Part shown: in pieces, positions 9,237-17,838 of the stretch
Layout: each line of letters starts with the position of its first letter
Numbering within the stretch: position 1 is the stretch's first letter
Origin: Crocinitomicaceae bacterium
GTDB lineage: Bacteria > Bacteroidota > Bacteroidia > Flavobacteriales_D > Crocinitomicaceae
Direction of reading: 5' to 3'
Assembly (NCBI GenBank): GCA_022447585.1
Contig: JAKVAR010000001.1
Span: forward strand, 1-64,000
Length of the DNA stretch: 64,000 bases
Translations under genes and position numbers: made by a program
Notes under the pieces: generated by a model
The model's database searches: none
Told to the model about the DNA's origin: nothing
The model's input: only the letters and a program-made list of their open reading frames with translations

Positions 9237-9307
9237 GGCATACAACAATGTGTATAGTGCATAGCACCTTGCGGGATGCTACGACACCATACACGGAACG
9301 TTAGCAT
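9237..9307. other. attC-like imperfect hairpin with AACGTTAGC right end
   Basis: The segment runs from 'ggcatacaac' to 'aacgttagcatt'. Its inner part folds: GTGTAT pairs with ATACAC, and further in, TAGCA pairs with TGCTA around a 'ccttgcggga' loop, with bulges. Outer ends resemble the xAAC and GTTx core boxes of integron attC sites. The site lies between the HNH gene and the acetyltransferase gene. No integrase is present in the window, so function is inferred from shape only. Confidence 0.5.
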
Positions 9308-9328
9308 TCAGTAACCGAAACAGTTGAA

Positions 9329-9835
9329 ATGAAAATTCTTGAAACTGAAAGATTATATTTAAGAGAAATGGAAACGGATGATGCTGAAAATGCTTATCGT
9401 TTAAATTTGGATTGGGAAAACATAAAATATACTGGAGACAAACCATTTGAAAGTATACAAGAAGCAAAAGAGTTTTTATTAAATTATAACCACTATAAAA
9501 ATTATGGATTCGGAAGATGGGCAGTAATTGAAAAATATTCGAATGAATTTGTAGGCTGGTGTGGTCTTAAGTACACTCCTGAATTAGATGAATATGATAT
9601 TGGATTTAGATTATTTAAAGAACACTGGAATAAAGGTATAGCTACTGAAGCAGCCAAAGCCTGCATTGACTATGGATTTATTAAAATTGGACTCACTCGA
9701 ATTGTTGGACGTGCTATGACTGAAAACGTGGACTCAATAAGAGTATTCGAAAAAATTGGGTTAGTCTATGTGAAAGATTATAATTTTGAGGGTAAATCGG
9801 CAGTCATTTACGAAATAAATAAACCGAAATGCTAA
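9329..9835 (+). CDS. GNAT N-acetyltransferase, RimJ/RimL type
   Basis: This 168-residue protein has the layout of the Acetyltransf_3 group, which moves acetyl from acetyl-CoA to protein N-termini or small amines. It starts with L-E-T-E-R-L-Y-L-R-E-M, has the CoA-binding segment K-G-I-A-T-E-A-A-K-A near residues 104-113, and N-x-x-S-I-R-V-F-E-K-I-G-L in the C-terminal third. It is a stand-alone gene between an attC-like hairpin and a family-2 repeat, like a cassette gene. The substrate is unknown. Confidence 0.9.
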   Translation: MKILETERLYLREMETDDAENAYRLNLDWENIKYTGDKPFESIQEAKEFLLNYNHYKNYGFGRWAVIEKYSNEFVGWCGLKYTPELDEYDIGFRLFKEHWNKGIATEAAKACIDYGFIKIGLTRIVGRAMTENVDSIRVFEKIGLVYVKDYNFEGKSAVIYEINKPKC

Positions 9836-9837
9836 AA

Positions 9838-9893
9838 CTTTATATAGCAAATAGGCCGCTCAATGATTCGTGAGAGTGTTGTGCTAATTTCAA
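9838..9893 (+). repeat. Family-2 intergenic repeat, copy 1
   Basis: Begins 3 nt after the acetyltransferase stop with 'tttatatagcaaatagg' followed by 'ctcaatgatt' and ends near 'gttgtgc'. Related copies occur at 11168-11262 and 34604-34690, in each case immediately at the 3' end of a gene. Confidence 0.65.
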
Positions 9894-10068
9894 ACACCGT
9901 CAAATTTTTTATTTGTCTTTTAATAATGAATAAATTAAAACCAAAATATAAAAAATTGGCTCACAGCCCCCCCCTACCTTTCCCCTGCTCTACTTGATAT
10001 TTCCTAAGGGTTATGCACGATTCTAACTTTCTGAAAAAAAAGAAGTATTTTTCAAAAAAAAAAAAATC

Positions 10069-10494
10069 ATGAAACAGCTAACTATTATTACCCTTGTCAT
10101 TTTGACCACTGTTCTAATGACATCTTGCGGAAATGGCAATCAAAAAAATCAAGTTACCGGTGAATGGACTTTATCATCATTCAGTAATGATGGAGAAGTT
10201 GTTGAACTCACAGATTGTGACGAGAAGACTACTTGGAGTTTCACTCTAGAACCTGCTGAGGCGCTTGATGATGGGACAGAAGTGCAAAAGTTAAAAGCAG
10301 TTGCTCCTGAAAACTGTAAGTACTTTGGTTTTGATGCAAAATGGACTATTAGTGATGGTAAACTCTTCATATCTACCTCTCGTATTGGAGGAATGGGAGG
10401 TAGCTCCTTCGCAGGTTTGATGGAAATCAAAGAGCTTACTAATAACAAAATGGTGGTTAAAACAATGAAGAAAGAATTAACCTTTAATCGATAG
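10069..10494 (+). CDS. Small lipoprotein with lipocalin-like domain
   Basis: A 141-residue exported protein. The lipoprotein signal peptide ends at L-M-T-S-C (Cys20). The rest starts V-T-G-E-W-T-L-S-S-F, which is typical of lipocalin-like or META-type beta-barrel proteins in Bacteroidota, and has later W-T-I and M-x-I-K-E-L-T strands. It probably sits in a periplasmic or outer membrane leaflet. The start follows an A-rich leader. It has no obvious operon partner; ligand and function are unknown. Confidence 0.8.
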   Translation: MKQLTIITLVILTTVLMTSCGNGNQKNQVTGEWTLSSFSNDGEVVELTDCDEKTTWSFTLEPAEALDDGTEVQKLKAVAPENCKYFGFDAKWTISDGKLFISTSRIGGMGGSSFAGLMEIKELTNNKMVVKTMKKELTFNR

Positions 10495-10629
10495 CCAATC
10501 GATTCTAAATTAAACCAATTACAATTCGATTTCCGATGGGCTAATCTATAATTAAACTCAGAACAATGGATGCAGCGCATGCCCCTTGGTACAAGCATCA
10601 TACCCGAACCATTAGTGGACATATAAAAC

Positions 10630-11154
10630 ATGACTAGAACAATATGCATATTGATTACATTTTTGACTTTGTCAATCTCAAGCCTAGCTCAGACTGATTC
10701 GACCAAATACACCTTAGATACATCCACAATGTATAAGAACCTTGATACTTTGAACTTTTATAGTGTTGGATTAAGAGCGGAATCTTCTAACAAATCGGAA
10801 AAGTATTGGGTGAATAACAAACGCGTAGACAAAATTATTTACTTGAAGTATAAAAGTGTTTGGGATAATATTCATAAATGTAAACCTTGTTACTTAAAGA
10901 CATATGACGAAAACGATAAGTTAATAAAAGAAGGCTTTCAATATACCGACTGTGGTGTGGGCATTTGGACTGAATACTATTCCAATGGAGAAATCAAAAC
11001 AATTGGCCATTTCAAAGAAAACAATTCGGATAATTGGAACGATTTATGGAATAGAGGATATTGCTCAAGAAAAGAAGGACTGTGGAAGTATTATGATGAG
11101 AATGGTAATGTGACAAAAACAGAGAAATATCTAGATGGGAAATTAATTGATTAA
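10630..11154 (+). CDS. Exported YwqK/MORN-repeat-like protein
   Basis: This 174-residue protein has a signal peptide (residues 1-21, ending S-S-L-A-Q). Its C-terminal half has short repeated beta-hairpins of the form G-x-W-x-x-Y-Y-x-N-G-x-x-K-x-x-G-x-F (near residues 114-131) and G-L-W-K-Y-Y-D-E-N-G-N-V (near 154-165), the motif of YwqK-type proteins. Such proteins are abundant in Bacteroidota; despite the occasional 'antitoxin' label their role is unclear. A similar protein is encoded at 32817-33377. A family-2 repeat begins 14 nt after the stop. Confidence 0.8.
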   Translation: MTRTICILITFLTLSISSLAQTDSTKYTLDTSTMYKNLDTLNFYSVGLRAESSNKSEKYWVNNKRVDKIIYLKYKSVWDNIHKCKPCYLKTYDENDKLIKEGFQYTDCGVGIWTEYYSNGEIKTIGHFKENNSDNWNDLWNRGYCSRKEGLWKYYDENGNVTKTEKYLDGKLID

Positions 11155-11167
11155 AAAATCACGTGTG

Positions 11168-11262
11168 CTAACAAAGTATATCGCAAATAGGGCCTTCAGT
11201 GGTTTACTAAAGTTCAGTACTATTTACCAACACTAACAAATACTAGATGTTATGCTCAATTA
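11168..11262 (+). repeat. Family-2 intergenic repeat, copy 2
   Basis: Starts 'ctaacaaagtatatcgcaaatag', continues 'ttcagtggtttactaaag' and ends 'gatgttatgctcaatt', just before the next gene. It matches 34604-34690 over the left half. The outer boxes (CTAAC and GTTATGC) resemble attC core sites. Confidence 0.65.
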
Positions 11263-11269
11263 AACTGAA

Positions 11270-12085
11270 ATGATAAATCCAACTCGAAGAAATAGAAATA
11301 TTGGAACAGCTAAACAGGGCTATGGTCATGACAACAAATTAGTTGTTCCTTATCCTGCTGTTGAGATGAAATCTTTTTACGAGAGATTAGGGGAATACAA
11401 AACGGTTGAGAAAATTATCAATGGACATAAATTTAGATTTGTTGTAGAAAAAACTCGTCAGAATTCTTTTCACGCCTGTACCATTGAGGATATTGAAATA
11501 ATAATTAGTCAAATACCTAAAAAAGATTACGGGGAATTAGAATTAATCATTTTAAGACAGCCGACAAGAAAAGAGGAAAATTTAAAATCTGTTTGGGGCA
11601 GGTTAATCTACTCTTATGAATTTGAGGGTGATTATTTGCCTGCTATTATAATTGAGGCCGTTAATTTAGATAGAAGCTTTAAATGGACTAAAAAACTAAG
11701 TGTTGATTCTCAAAAAGAATTAGAACGTCTAAAGGAAGAAGGACATAAAATAAAAATGGGTGAAAGATTTTATGAGGCAGAATATGAGATTGATAATATC
11801 AGGTCAACTCAACTTTATAGAACAATTCCTCACGAGTTTGGACATTATGTTCATTATTTAGAAGTAGTTGAACGATCAGGTGATGATAAGGAAGAGTTCG
11901 AAGAATGGGGAAAGAGATCTGATTATTACCATAGTTTACCAACTTCTGAAAAAGAAGTGTTTGCTCATTCATATGCCAATGAGCTAAAAACAGATTTAAC
12001 CCAAAGAGGTATTGTTCCTTTTGCGAGAATCATTAATGAAAAAGAGATAGTTGAAAATGGTCTGAGTTTATCAGATTTTAAATAA
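11270..12085 (+). CDS. Predicted zinc metallopeptidase with HEFGH motif
   Basis: I do not recognise the family. The 271-residue protein lacks a signal peptide or membrane segment, so it is probably cytoplasmic. Residues 188-192 are H-E-F-G-H in a helix-like setting (T-I-P-H-E-F-G-H-Y-V-H-Y), the zinc motif HExxH. E229 in K-E-V-F-A-H-S-Y-A-N-E is a good candidate third ligand, as in other gluzincins. The N-terminal 130 residues are mixed alpha/beta with no known motif and may recognise the substrate. Flanked by repeats on both sides, it resembles a single-gene cassette; a toxin or stress role is only a guess. Confidence 0.7.
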   Translation: MINPTRRNRNIGTAKQGYGHDNKLVVPYPAVEMKSFYERLGEYKTVEKIINGHKFRFVVEKTRQNSFHACTIEDIEIIISQIPKKDYGELELIILRQPTRKEENLKSVWGRLIYSYEFEGDYLPAIIIEAVNLDRSFKWTKKLSVDSQKELERLKEEGHKIKMGERFYEAEYEIDNIRSTQLYRTIPHEFGHYVHYLEVVERSGDDKEEFEEWGKRSDYYHSLPTSEKEVFAHSYANELKTDLTQRGIVPFARIINEKEIVENGLSLSDFK

Positions 12086-12105
12086 TGAAAAAAGAGCATA
12101 GCACT

Positions 12106-12125
12106 GTGTAAAATGTATTTTACAC
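12106..12125. repeat. 20-bp palindromic hairpin, cassette-end-like
   Basis: GTGTAAAAT-gt-ATTTTACAC is a perfect 9-bp inverted repeat 20 nt after the metallopeptidase gene. It is preceded by 'gcatagcac', also present in the 9237-9307 hairpin, and followed by 'taaacgtcatt'. It may be a bidirectional terminator or an attC-like stem. Confidence 0.55.
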
Positions 12126-12194
12126 TAAACGTCATTCCCAATAACGAAAAGTGCAGAATTTAATCAAATAATTGATGATAATTTCATGCAAGAT

Positions 12195-13373
12195 TTAATT
12201 TTTTATCACTCGCTTTAAAACGACTTGTCCATTCTCAAAAATAACTTTCAGATGATATGTTCCAGTCTTAAAGTTTGATAAATCTATTTTATTCTCTGAT
12301 TGTACAATCAATAATCTACCTGACATATCCAGAAACTCTAGTGATTTGATAGGTTGATCGGCTAATACTTCTAATTGATTTTCCGTTGGATTTGGATAAA
12401 CCTGAAGTTCGATATAATCTTCGTCTTGAAGTGATGCGCTTCCTGAACAAAAAACACGACTCTCTCCGCTTAACAAATTAAAATTCAATAATTCATTCCA
12501 TATAAAATCGACGGCTTGCTGATAGTTATTGGCAACAATGGGGTCAATTATTACGGGCACTTGATAAGTATCCGGAGCAGGAGTTTCATACATCGCCATG
12601 TAAGTTACAAGGGCTGCTAAAAAATAAATTGTAGGTCTTCCATGTGGAGCATCATCTTCATATAGCATATCAATCGCAATTTGATCGAAAGGTGATTGCA
12701 TCAATAAATTTCCAATAACTGGACCTGTTGGAATCATTCGAACGCAGTGATCAGGATGTGCTATTATTAAAGAATCATGATACTCAATAAACCAATCATG
12801 AAATGGTCCCTGAAGGTAATTGTTATATGCTGTCCATTCACTGGAAGTTGGCGGAAATCCTTGACTTAAGAACCCTCCCATATCTGGCCAATTTTCATAA
12901 ACGTAGAGTATCAGGGAATCTTCCTGCTGATTCACCCAATCGAAAATCGTGTTGGTATAATCCAAGGGAGATAGTGTATCCTGCCAATAAGGAACTGATG
13001 GTGGCTGCCATTGAATAAAATTACCCGGTGTAATGAGAATATTATCAAAATCTGGATACGAAAACGGGTAATTGTTAGAATCCCATGCTGGTGCAACACT
13101 GTCAAAGACCCATTGGGCTGATGGAGGCAGGTTAGCATGTTGGGGAATAAAACCGTACTGTCCACTAACTGCATATGGATTCCCATCTTCTTCGGCTAAA
13201 AAATGAAACCAGTGAGGTACAGATGTTTCTTGACTCGGAGTTTGATTTACTTGAAGTTCGTGATTGATTAGACTATGACCAAAAATGTATGTTTTTAGAG
13301 TGTCTTGAGCAAATGTTGACGTGAAGGACAAAAGCCCAAAGATGGGCAGCATTAGTAGTAGTTTAATTTTCAT
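12195..13373 (-). CDS. T9SS-exported SGNH-hydrolase-like protein
   Basis: This 392-residue protein has a signal peptide (1-23, ending T-F-A-Q) and a C-terminal T9SS sorting domain (about 325-392: V-Y-P-N-P, M-S-G-R-L-L, G-T-Y-H-L-K-V, R-V-I-K-N). Between them, G32-H-S-L resembles the nucleophile block of SGNH esterases, E-N-W at 160-162 the later block, and D241-A-P-H244-G-R-P the Asp-His block, so an esterase fold on the cell surface or outside is likely. The match is by motif spacing only, so the activity is uncertain. It is convergent with the preceding peptidase gene. Confidence 0.75.
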   Translation of the reverse strand: MKIKLLLMLPIFGLLSFTSTFAQDTLKTYIFGHSLINHELQVNQTPSQETSVPHWFHFLAEEDGNPYAVSGQYGFIPQHANLPPSAQWVFDSVAPAWDSNNYPFSYPDFDNILITPGNFIQWQPPSVPYWQDTLSPLDYTNTIFDWVNQQEDSLILYVYENWPDMGGFLSQGFPPTSSEWTAYNNYLQGPFHDWFIEYHDSLIIAHPDHCVRMIPTGPVIGNLLMQSPFDQIAIDMLYEDDAPHGRPTIYFLAALVTYMAMYETPAPDTYQVPVIIDPIVANNYQQAVDFIWNELLNFNLLSGESRVFCSGSASLQDEDYIELQVYPNPTENQLEVLADQPIKSLEFLDMSGRLLIVQSENKIDLSNFKTGTYHLKVIFENGQVVLKRVIKN

Positions 13374-13513
13374 AATAGGTATTTTGTATATATTACGTCT
13401 AATTTGATTGAAGGGTTGGTTTTGTGTGAAGTTGTAACTGGTAATTACTGAATATCTAAAGATATGTATTATGCTTAGCGCCTAACGTTACCAAATATTC
13501 TAAAACTTAAATA

Positions 13514-13790
13514 ATGAATAAAAACATTTCTTCTTTATTGGTAGTTCTTTTAACAACAGTATTTTGTCCCTTGGCAATCATACTTAATGAATGACACAAA
13601 GTCACCAAGCTGTTTTTTCTTATCATTGATGCTAACGCTCGTTTCTTTTGGGATTCCAAATACATTTTTTCTACGAATACTTTATTCATTAGATACCGGA
13701 CGAGAATTCCTTTTAAAAACAAAATTGCTCGTTATAGAAATTGCTTTTCTAATGATTACTTATTGGATAGTAAACAAAATAATATTTTAA
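13514..13790 (+). pseudogene. Small membrane protein, probably frameshifted
   Basis: Two overlapping reading frames look like one split gene. ATG 13514 gives a 26-residue hydrophobic peptide (M-N-K-N-I-S-S-L-L-V-V-L-L) ending in a stop at 13592; a shifted frame starting at ATG 13587 gives 67 residues with two hydrophobic segments. Together they would make a roughly 90-residue protein with three membrane helices. No family is recognised. A translated pair with coupled stop/start is possible, so the call is tentative. The rest of 13374-14003 shows no further gene, apart from an AACGTTA core at about 13485. Confidence 0.4.
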
Positions 13791-14003
13791 ATACCAGCTG
13801 ATTATCGATACTATTCAACACCAACTATGACAGTGCAAAAATTTGCATTCCAAACTGGAACAATTATTCTATACAGTTTTGTTGGTTGTGATTTTAATCA
13901 ATAACATTTTAAATAAACAGTGGACAAAAGAAACCTAATTTATAAAAAAATAAAGAGCAGATAACAAAACCTATAGCAATGCCCAGCTTCGCAAAAACAG
14001 CAA

Positions 14004-15353
14004 TCAATTAGGAAGTTTCTCCCTCCAGAAGTGCTTCTTCTGATATGATTCAAAAGGGCGGTAGATATAGTAGACAAAACCATTATGAATTTGAACACCC
14101 TCGACGTACCTATGATTTAATTTAATTGGCTCTTGCAGCTTTCCAGTGATTAAATTCACTTTGTTCACATAGCAAAACCCACCTCGCTCATACAAGACAT
14201 AAATTACCCTTTTCAATCGATCTTGCACTAACACTTTTTGCCAACCTAATTTTCGTCTTTGATGATCGTGCGAAATTGACACGGAAGAGAACAGTTCACC
14301 ATCCAGATTGTAATTTTTTAAAGAGTCGCAATGGTAGTCGAATAAGTACAACGAATTATCCACCTTAAACATTGGTGCGAATGGAGATTCATAATAAACT
14401 GTTCTGGTAAAATACTTCCTACCGTAATATATTTCGGCATCAATTCCTGTGGCTAATTCATAATTTTTCGCATTTAGTTTGCGCCTTACTTCAATTGGAT
14501 CATACATATCAGCAAAACGATATTCTGCCCTGTATTCTTCCAACATTTCGGCGTCCTTCACAGTAGCAAACTTCTCATATATTGAGTCTTTAACATCAAA
14601 AAAGTAATAATCGAATTCAGGATATAAAGCATCATATGTCGAAAAGAACATTTTTTGTTCGGATACCCCAATAATTGGCTTGATATATCTGTTATAATAG
14701 AAAAGGTTTATGTCAGTTGTTTCAATCGCGTTTTCATTCACAACTATTTGCTTACAGCCACTCGTATGAATGAGATATACGTGCCCTTCATAATCTCTAG
14801 TAAGCTCAATTGCTTCCAGTTCTAATTCAATGGAATCTTTAACCAGGTCTACCATATTATAAAGTAAGAGTTGGCTACCTTTTTTCAATTGTTTCGGGTA
14901 AGCTAACAGTATTACATCTCCATTGTCTAGTATCTCAAAGTCTTGTACACTTTTAAGTTTTGAACCAAAAATAACTTCGGGCATCCCTGGTGCTGAAACC
15001 CTCACCTCTTCAAGGTTTAAACTTCTAATTGAAGTTAAAACTACTTTGTAATAAATCGTATCTAACCTAGTGTTTTCATAAATTTCCTCTGTGATACTTC
15101 TCTTAACAAATAGGGGATGCTTAATCGTAGCTTTTATTTCTCCAAAGCGCTCTAGTCTGCAAATTGCCTCACCGTTTTGATTGGAGGTAACTTCATAATT
15201 GTCATCACTTTGAGTTATTCTAACAAAAGCTTCCTCTACATCCAATCCAATTTCATCAGAAATTTTAAGAATAACTGTTATACTGTCAGAATCTTGCGCT
15301 AACGAACTTTTGAACGCAAACAATAAGCAAATAAGTAGTAAGTGTGGTTTCAT
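14004..15353 (-). CDS. Exported protein with CarboxypepD-like domain and propeller-like repeat region
   Basis: The 449-residue protein has a signal peptide (1-19, ending S-L-A-Q). Residues about 22-100 look like a carboxypeptidase-regulatory/CnaB-like beta-sandwich (V-E-E-A-F-V-R-I...N-Q-N-G-E-A-I...I-K-H-P-L). The remainder has repeated strand patterns with recurrent aromatic Y/F and could form a beta-propeller similar to the 6-bladed '6-bladed beta-propeller' proteins of Bacteroidota. There is no T9SS tail, so it is probably periplasmic or surface-bound by other means. No specific function can be assigned. Confidence 0.7.
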   Translation of the reverse strand: MKPHLLLICLLFAFKSSLAQDSDSITVILKISDEIGLDVEEAFVRITQSDDNYEVTSNQNGEAICRLERFGEIKATIKHPLFVKRSITEEIYENTRLDTIYYKVVLTSIRSLNLEEVRVSAPGMPEVIFGSKLKSVQDFEILDNGDVILLAYPKQLKKGSQLLLYNMVDLVKDSIELELEAIELTRDYEGHVYLIHTSGCKQIVVNENAIETTDINLFYYNRYIKPIIGVSEQKMFFSTYDALYPEFDYYFFDVKDSIYEKFATVKDAEMLEEYRAEYRFADMYDPIEVRRKLNAKNYELATGIDAEIYYGRKYFTRTVYYESPFAPMFKVDNSLYLFDYHCDSLKNYNLDGELFSSVSISHDHQRRKLGWQKVLVQDRLKRVIYVLYERGGFCYVNKVNLITGKLQEPIKLNHRYVEGVQIHNGFVYYIYRPFESYQKKHFWREKLPN

Positions 15354-15514
15354 AGTTTCAGCAATTTAAGTAATAAAAAATATTCTAAGTGCCCCATGCA
15401 CATAGCATCTATCTTCTGGTACTTCTCAAATATTTAAATGCATAGAATAAAACCTAAACTGAATTTAAAACACAGTTTAGCCGAAACGTTACTGGCAATA
15501 AAAATCAAGTTTTA

Positions 15515-15776
15515 ATGAAATTATTTAACTTCTTAAAACCTTAATCTCAATTTGAAGAACAAATATTGAAACTTGATGGTATTGAAATTCTCGACATTCA
15601 GGAAAAATATGAAATAATCTATGACGGAAGTGAAAGGCCTTTACAAAGTATGTTCATATGTCTAATGAGATTCCAGTTATGAAGATATCTTCATGTTTTC
15701 CAAGAAAAGAGATGTTCATCACTTGTTCAAAGAAACTATTTACAAGACTTTCGACGAAATGAATCTTTATAATTAA
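15515..15776 (+). pseudogene. Decayed small soluble protein gene
   Basis: Protein-like text is spread over different frames: an N-terminal M-K-L-F-N-F-L-K, then E-E-Q-I-L-K-L-D-G-I-E-I-L-D-I-Q-E-K-Y-E in another frame, then F-K-E-T-I-Y-K-T-F-D-E-M-N-L-Y-N before a stop. The pieces suggest an approximately 85-residue soluble protein disrupted by at least two frameshifts and a stop. No family recognised. An AACGTTA core precedes it at about 15486. Confidence 0.45.
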
Positions 15777-16918
15777 TTAATTGGAGCCTGAAGGTTAAAT
15801 GAGACGCCGTTTTCGATATTATCGAAGTTATACTTAGCATCTATTTGTTCTGCAAGACCGCTCAAAATTTCTAACCCAAGACCATCAGTTTGATTTTCTT
15901 GATGAAAACCGCATCCGTTATCGCGGATGTTAAGTTTGAACTCTTTCTGATACCCCATGAGGGTAAAGAATATTTCTCCCTTTGATTTCTCATCGAAAGC
16001 ATGTTTCAGAGAATTTGTAATTATCTCGTTTACGATTAAGCCGAGTGGTATTAAATTCTTCATCGCGAGATTGAACTCTGAAATATCTAGGTGTAATTTT
16101 ACATTCGGTCTTGTCTCATCATAGAACTCAAGTATCTCATTGATTAAACGTTGAAAATAGACTTTAACATTAACTGAAGAAAAACTTTTTGATTGATAAA
16201 CGATGTCGTGTATATCTCCTATGGATTGTATCTTCCCCCAACAATCTTCAAGTAAATGTTTATGATATGAGTCTTTTGCTTTGGAGCTTTGGAGTCGAAT
16301 TAAACTTGAGACAACTGAAAGATTATTCTTTACTCTGTGATGTATTTCTTTGAGCAAAATCTCCTTTTCTTTCAATTCATGATCCAAATGGCTTTGCAAC
16401 GCCCTTCTTTTTCTTGCTTCCAGGTTTGAGGCAAAAACTAAGGATAAAGAGTGAATGTAGAATATTTCTTTCGTATCGAAAGTTTTTGGAATGTCACCTG
16501 TTTTCTCAAAAGACATATAACCTATTACTTTTCCTTCAAATTTGAGAGGCACATCAAGCCGAGAAATAATTTCGTTGGGAATCGTATATCCTTCTTTGAA
16601 TTCAGAAACAACAGGATCTTCTAGCATGTTCTCAATGTATAGGATACTACTTTTTCTTAGGACTTTTAAATACTTCGAATATTCAGAGGCAGGAACAACG
16701 GTGTCTTTATCAAATTTAGCCACCCGAGAGTCGTATTCTCCCATCGATACAATATCCTTTGAACTTTCCCGAAATAACCATACACTCATTCTTTCAATCT
16801 TAAGAGATTGGATGATTCTTCCAGCAAATTCGATCATTATATCATCGATATCATTTCTCTGTAGAGTATGCGTTTGAGATATAGAATTTAGCTCCTGTAT
16901 TAAGTCGATATCTTTCAT
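15773..16918 (-). CDS. Cytosolic GAF-domain sensor histidine kinase (HisKA_2 type)
   Basis: A 381-residue kinase with no membrane segment. Residues about 15-170 form a GAF-like sensor domain (V-W-L-F-R-E-S, P-L-K-F-E-G-K-V-I-G-Y-M-S-F). The phospho-acceptor box E-I-H-H-R-V-K-N-N (about 192-200) is the HisKA_2 form, and the ATPase domain has N-E-I-I-T-N-S-L-K-H-A-F, D-N-G-C-G-F and G-L-G-L-E-I-L. It starts at ATG 16918; a start 45 nt upstream would add a hydrophobic stretch with no family support. No response regulator is adjacent, so it probably signals to a distant partner. Confidence 0.9.
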   Translation of the reverse strand: MKDIDLIQELNSISQTHTLQRNDIDDIMIEFAGRIIQSLKIERMSVWLFRESSKDIVSMGEYDSRVAKFDKDTVVPASEYSKYLKVLRKSSILYIENMLEDPVVSEFKEGYTIPNEIISRLDVPLKFEGKVIGYMSFEKTGDIPKTFDTKEIFYIHSLSLVFASNLEARKRRALQSHLDHELKEKEILLKEIHHRVKNNLSVVSSLIRLQSSKAKDSYHKHLLEDCWGKIQSIGDIHDIVYQSKSFSSVNVKVYFQRLINEILEFYDETRPNVKLHLDISEFNLAMKNLIPLGLIVNEIITNSLKHAFDEKSKGEIFFTLMGYQKEFKLNIRDNGCGFHQENQTDGLGLEILSGLAEQIDAKYNFDNIENGVSFNLQAPIN

Positions 16919-16970
16919 TTTGGAAAAGATAATTAATTTCAATAAAACAAAGACTAGAAACAAGTGAACA

Positions 16971-17150
16971 ACTCAAAAACTTACCCCATTATTTTAAATA
17001 AAATCTGTGTTGGAGTTTAGCTCAATATGCCCCGCTAATAGAATATGCAGTACCCAATAAGTAGTATTTATTCAAAAACATCATTGGAACATTTCAATTT
17101 ATTACTTTAATTAAAAAATTAATCGAAAACCTTGCTTTTGCGCAGTCCAA
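16971..17150 (+). repeat. Dispersed intergenic repeat, family 1, copy C
   Basis: From 'aacaactcaaaaacttac' through 'gagtttagctcaatatg' to 'gcgcagtcc', this is a diverged copy of 370-560. It fills the gap between the divergently arranged histidine kinase and the HTH-membrane protein gene and may carry their promoters. Confidence 0.75.
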
Positions 17151-17204
17151 ACTACTTTTTCAGTAATTTAAACGCGCAACAGACTTTAAAATAAAATTTA
17201 TACA

Positions 17205-17744
17205 ATGTCAATAGTCTTTGAGCTTCGAGGTAAATTAAATTTGACCCAAGAAGAATTGGCTGAAAAAGCAAATATTTCAGTAAGAACAATTCAAAGAATT
17301 GAAGCTGGAACAAAACCAAAAGGGTTTACATTGGAAGCTCTATCTAAAGCATTAGAAGTAGAAAAAAATGTTTTGTTAGAGGATAAAATTGAGGAAATTG
17401 AAAGCAATAAAAAACTCATTAAATATATTAATCTATCTTCAATAATACTGATAATAGTCCCTCTTGGGAACATTGTTTTACCATTAATAATTATGTTTTG
17501 GAAAAAACAAATTAATGCAATTACAAAACAAATTATTTCCATTCAAATATTATGGACATTAGCTTCAATTCTTGTAGTTATTGCAAGTTCATTTTTAAAA
17601 AATTGGCTTTCTTTAAGTAATCAAGTAACTACGTTCACAATACTTATCTTATTAGTAGTGAACTTGTATATCATTCTGCGTAATACGGCGGAGATAGAAA
17701 GAAACGATAGACTTCACTTAAAGTTGAATTTCAGCTTTTTATAA
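17205..17744 (+). CDS. HTH (XRE) protein with C-terminal membrane segments
   Basis: The 179-residue protein has an N-terminal Cro/C1-type HTH (residues 1-60: L-T-Q-E-E-L-A-E-K-A-N-I-S-V-R-T-I-Q-R-I-E-A-G) followed by a short charged linker and three hydrophobic stretches (about 75-97, 105-130 and 140-160). That is the plan of membrane-anchored XRE regulators seen in Bacteroidota and Firmicutes, which may sense an envelope signal. It precedes the serine hydrolase gene by about 95 nt on the same strand, so the two could be linked. The target is unknown. Confidence 0.8.
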   Translation: MSIVFELRGKLNLTQEELAEKANISVRTIQRIEAGTKPKGFTLEALSKALEVEKNVLLEDKIEEIESNKKLIKYINLSSIILIIVPLGNIVLPLIIMFWKKQINAITKQIISIQILWTLASILVVIASSFLKNWLSLSNQVTTFTILILLVVNLYIILRNTAEIERNDRLHLKLNFSFL

Positions 17745-17838
17745 ACACGCCAACTTATTGTCGGGTCTTTGTCGTGTTATTTAAACCATTGTTTTGATAG
17801 TAATTATTGAATTTTACATCAAACAATACCCCCTGACA

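Noticed and set aside
9002..9307. Antisense open frames across the HNH gene end and the hairpin
   Set aside because: They overlap the real gene on the other strand and give C-rich, membrane-like text with no family signs.
10149..10649. 166-codon minus-strand frame opposite the lipoprotein gene
   Set aside because: The plus-strand frame has a clear lipoprotein leader; this is its shadow.
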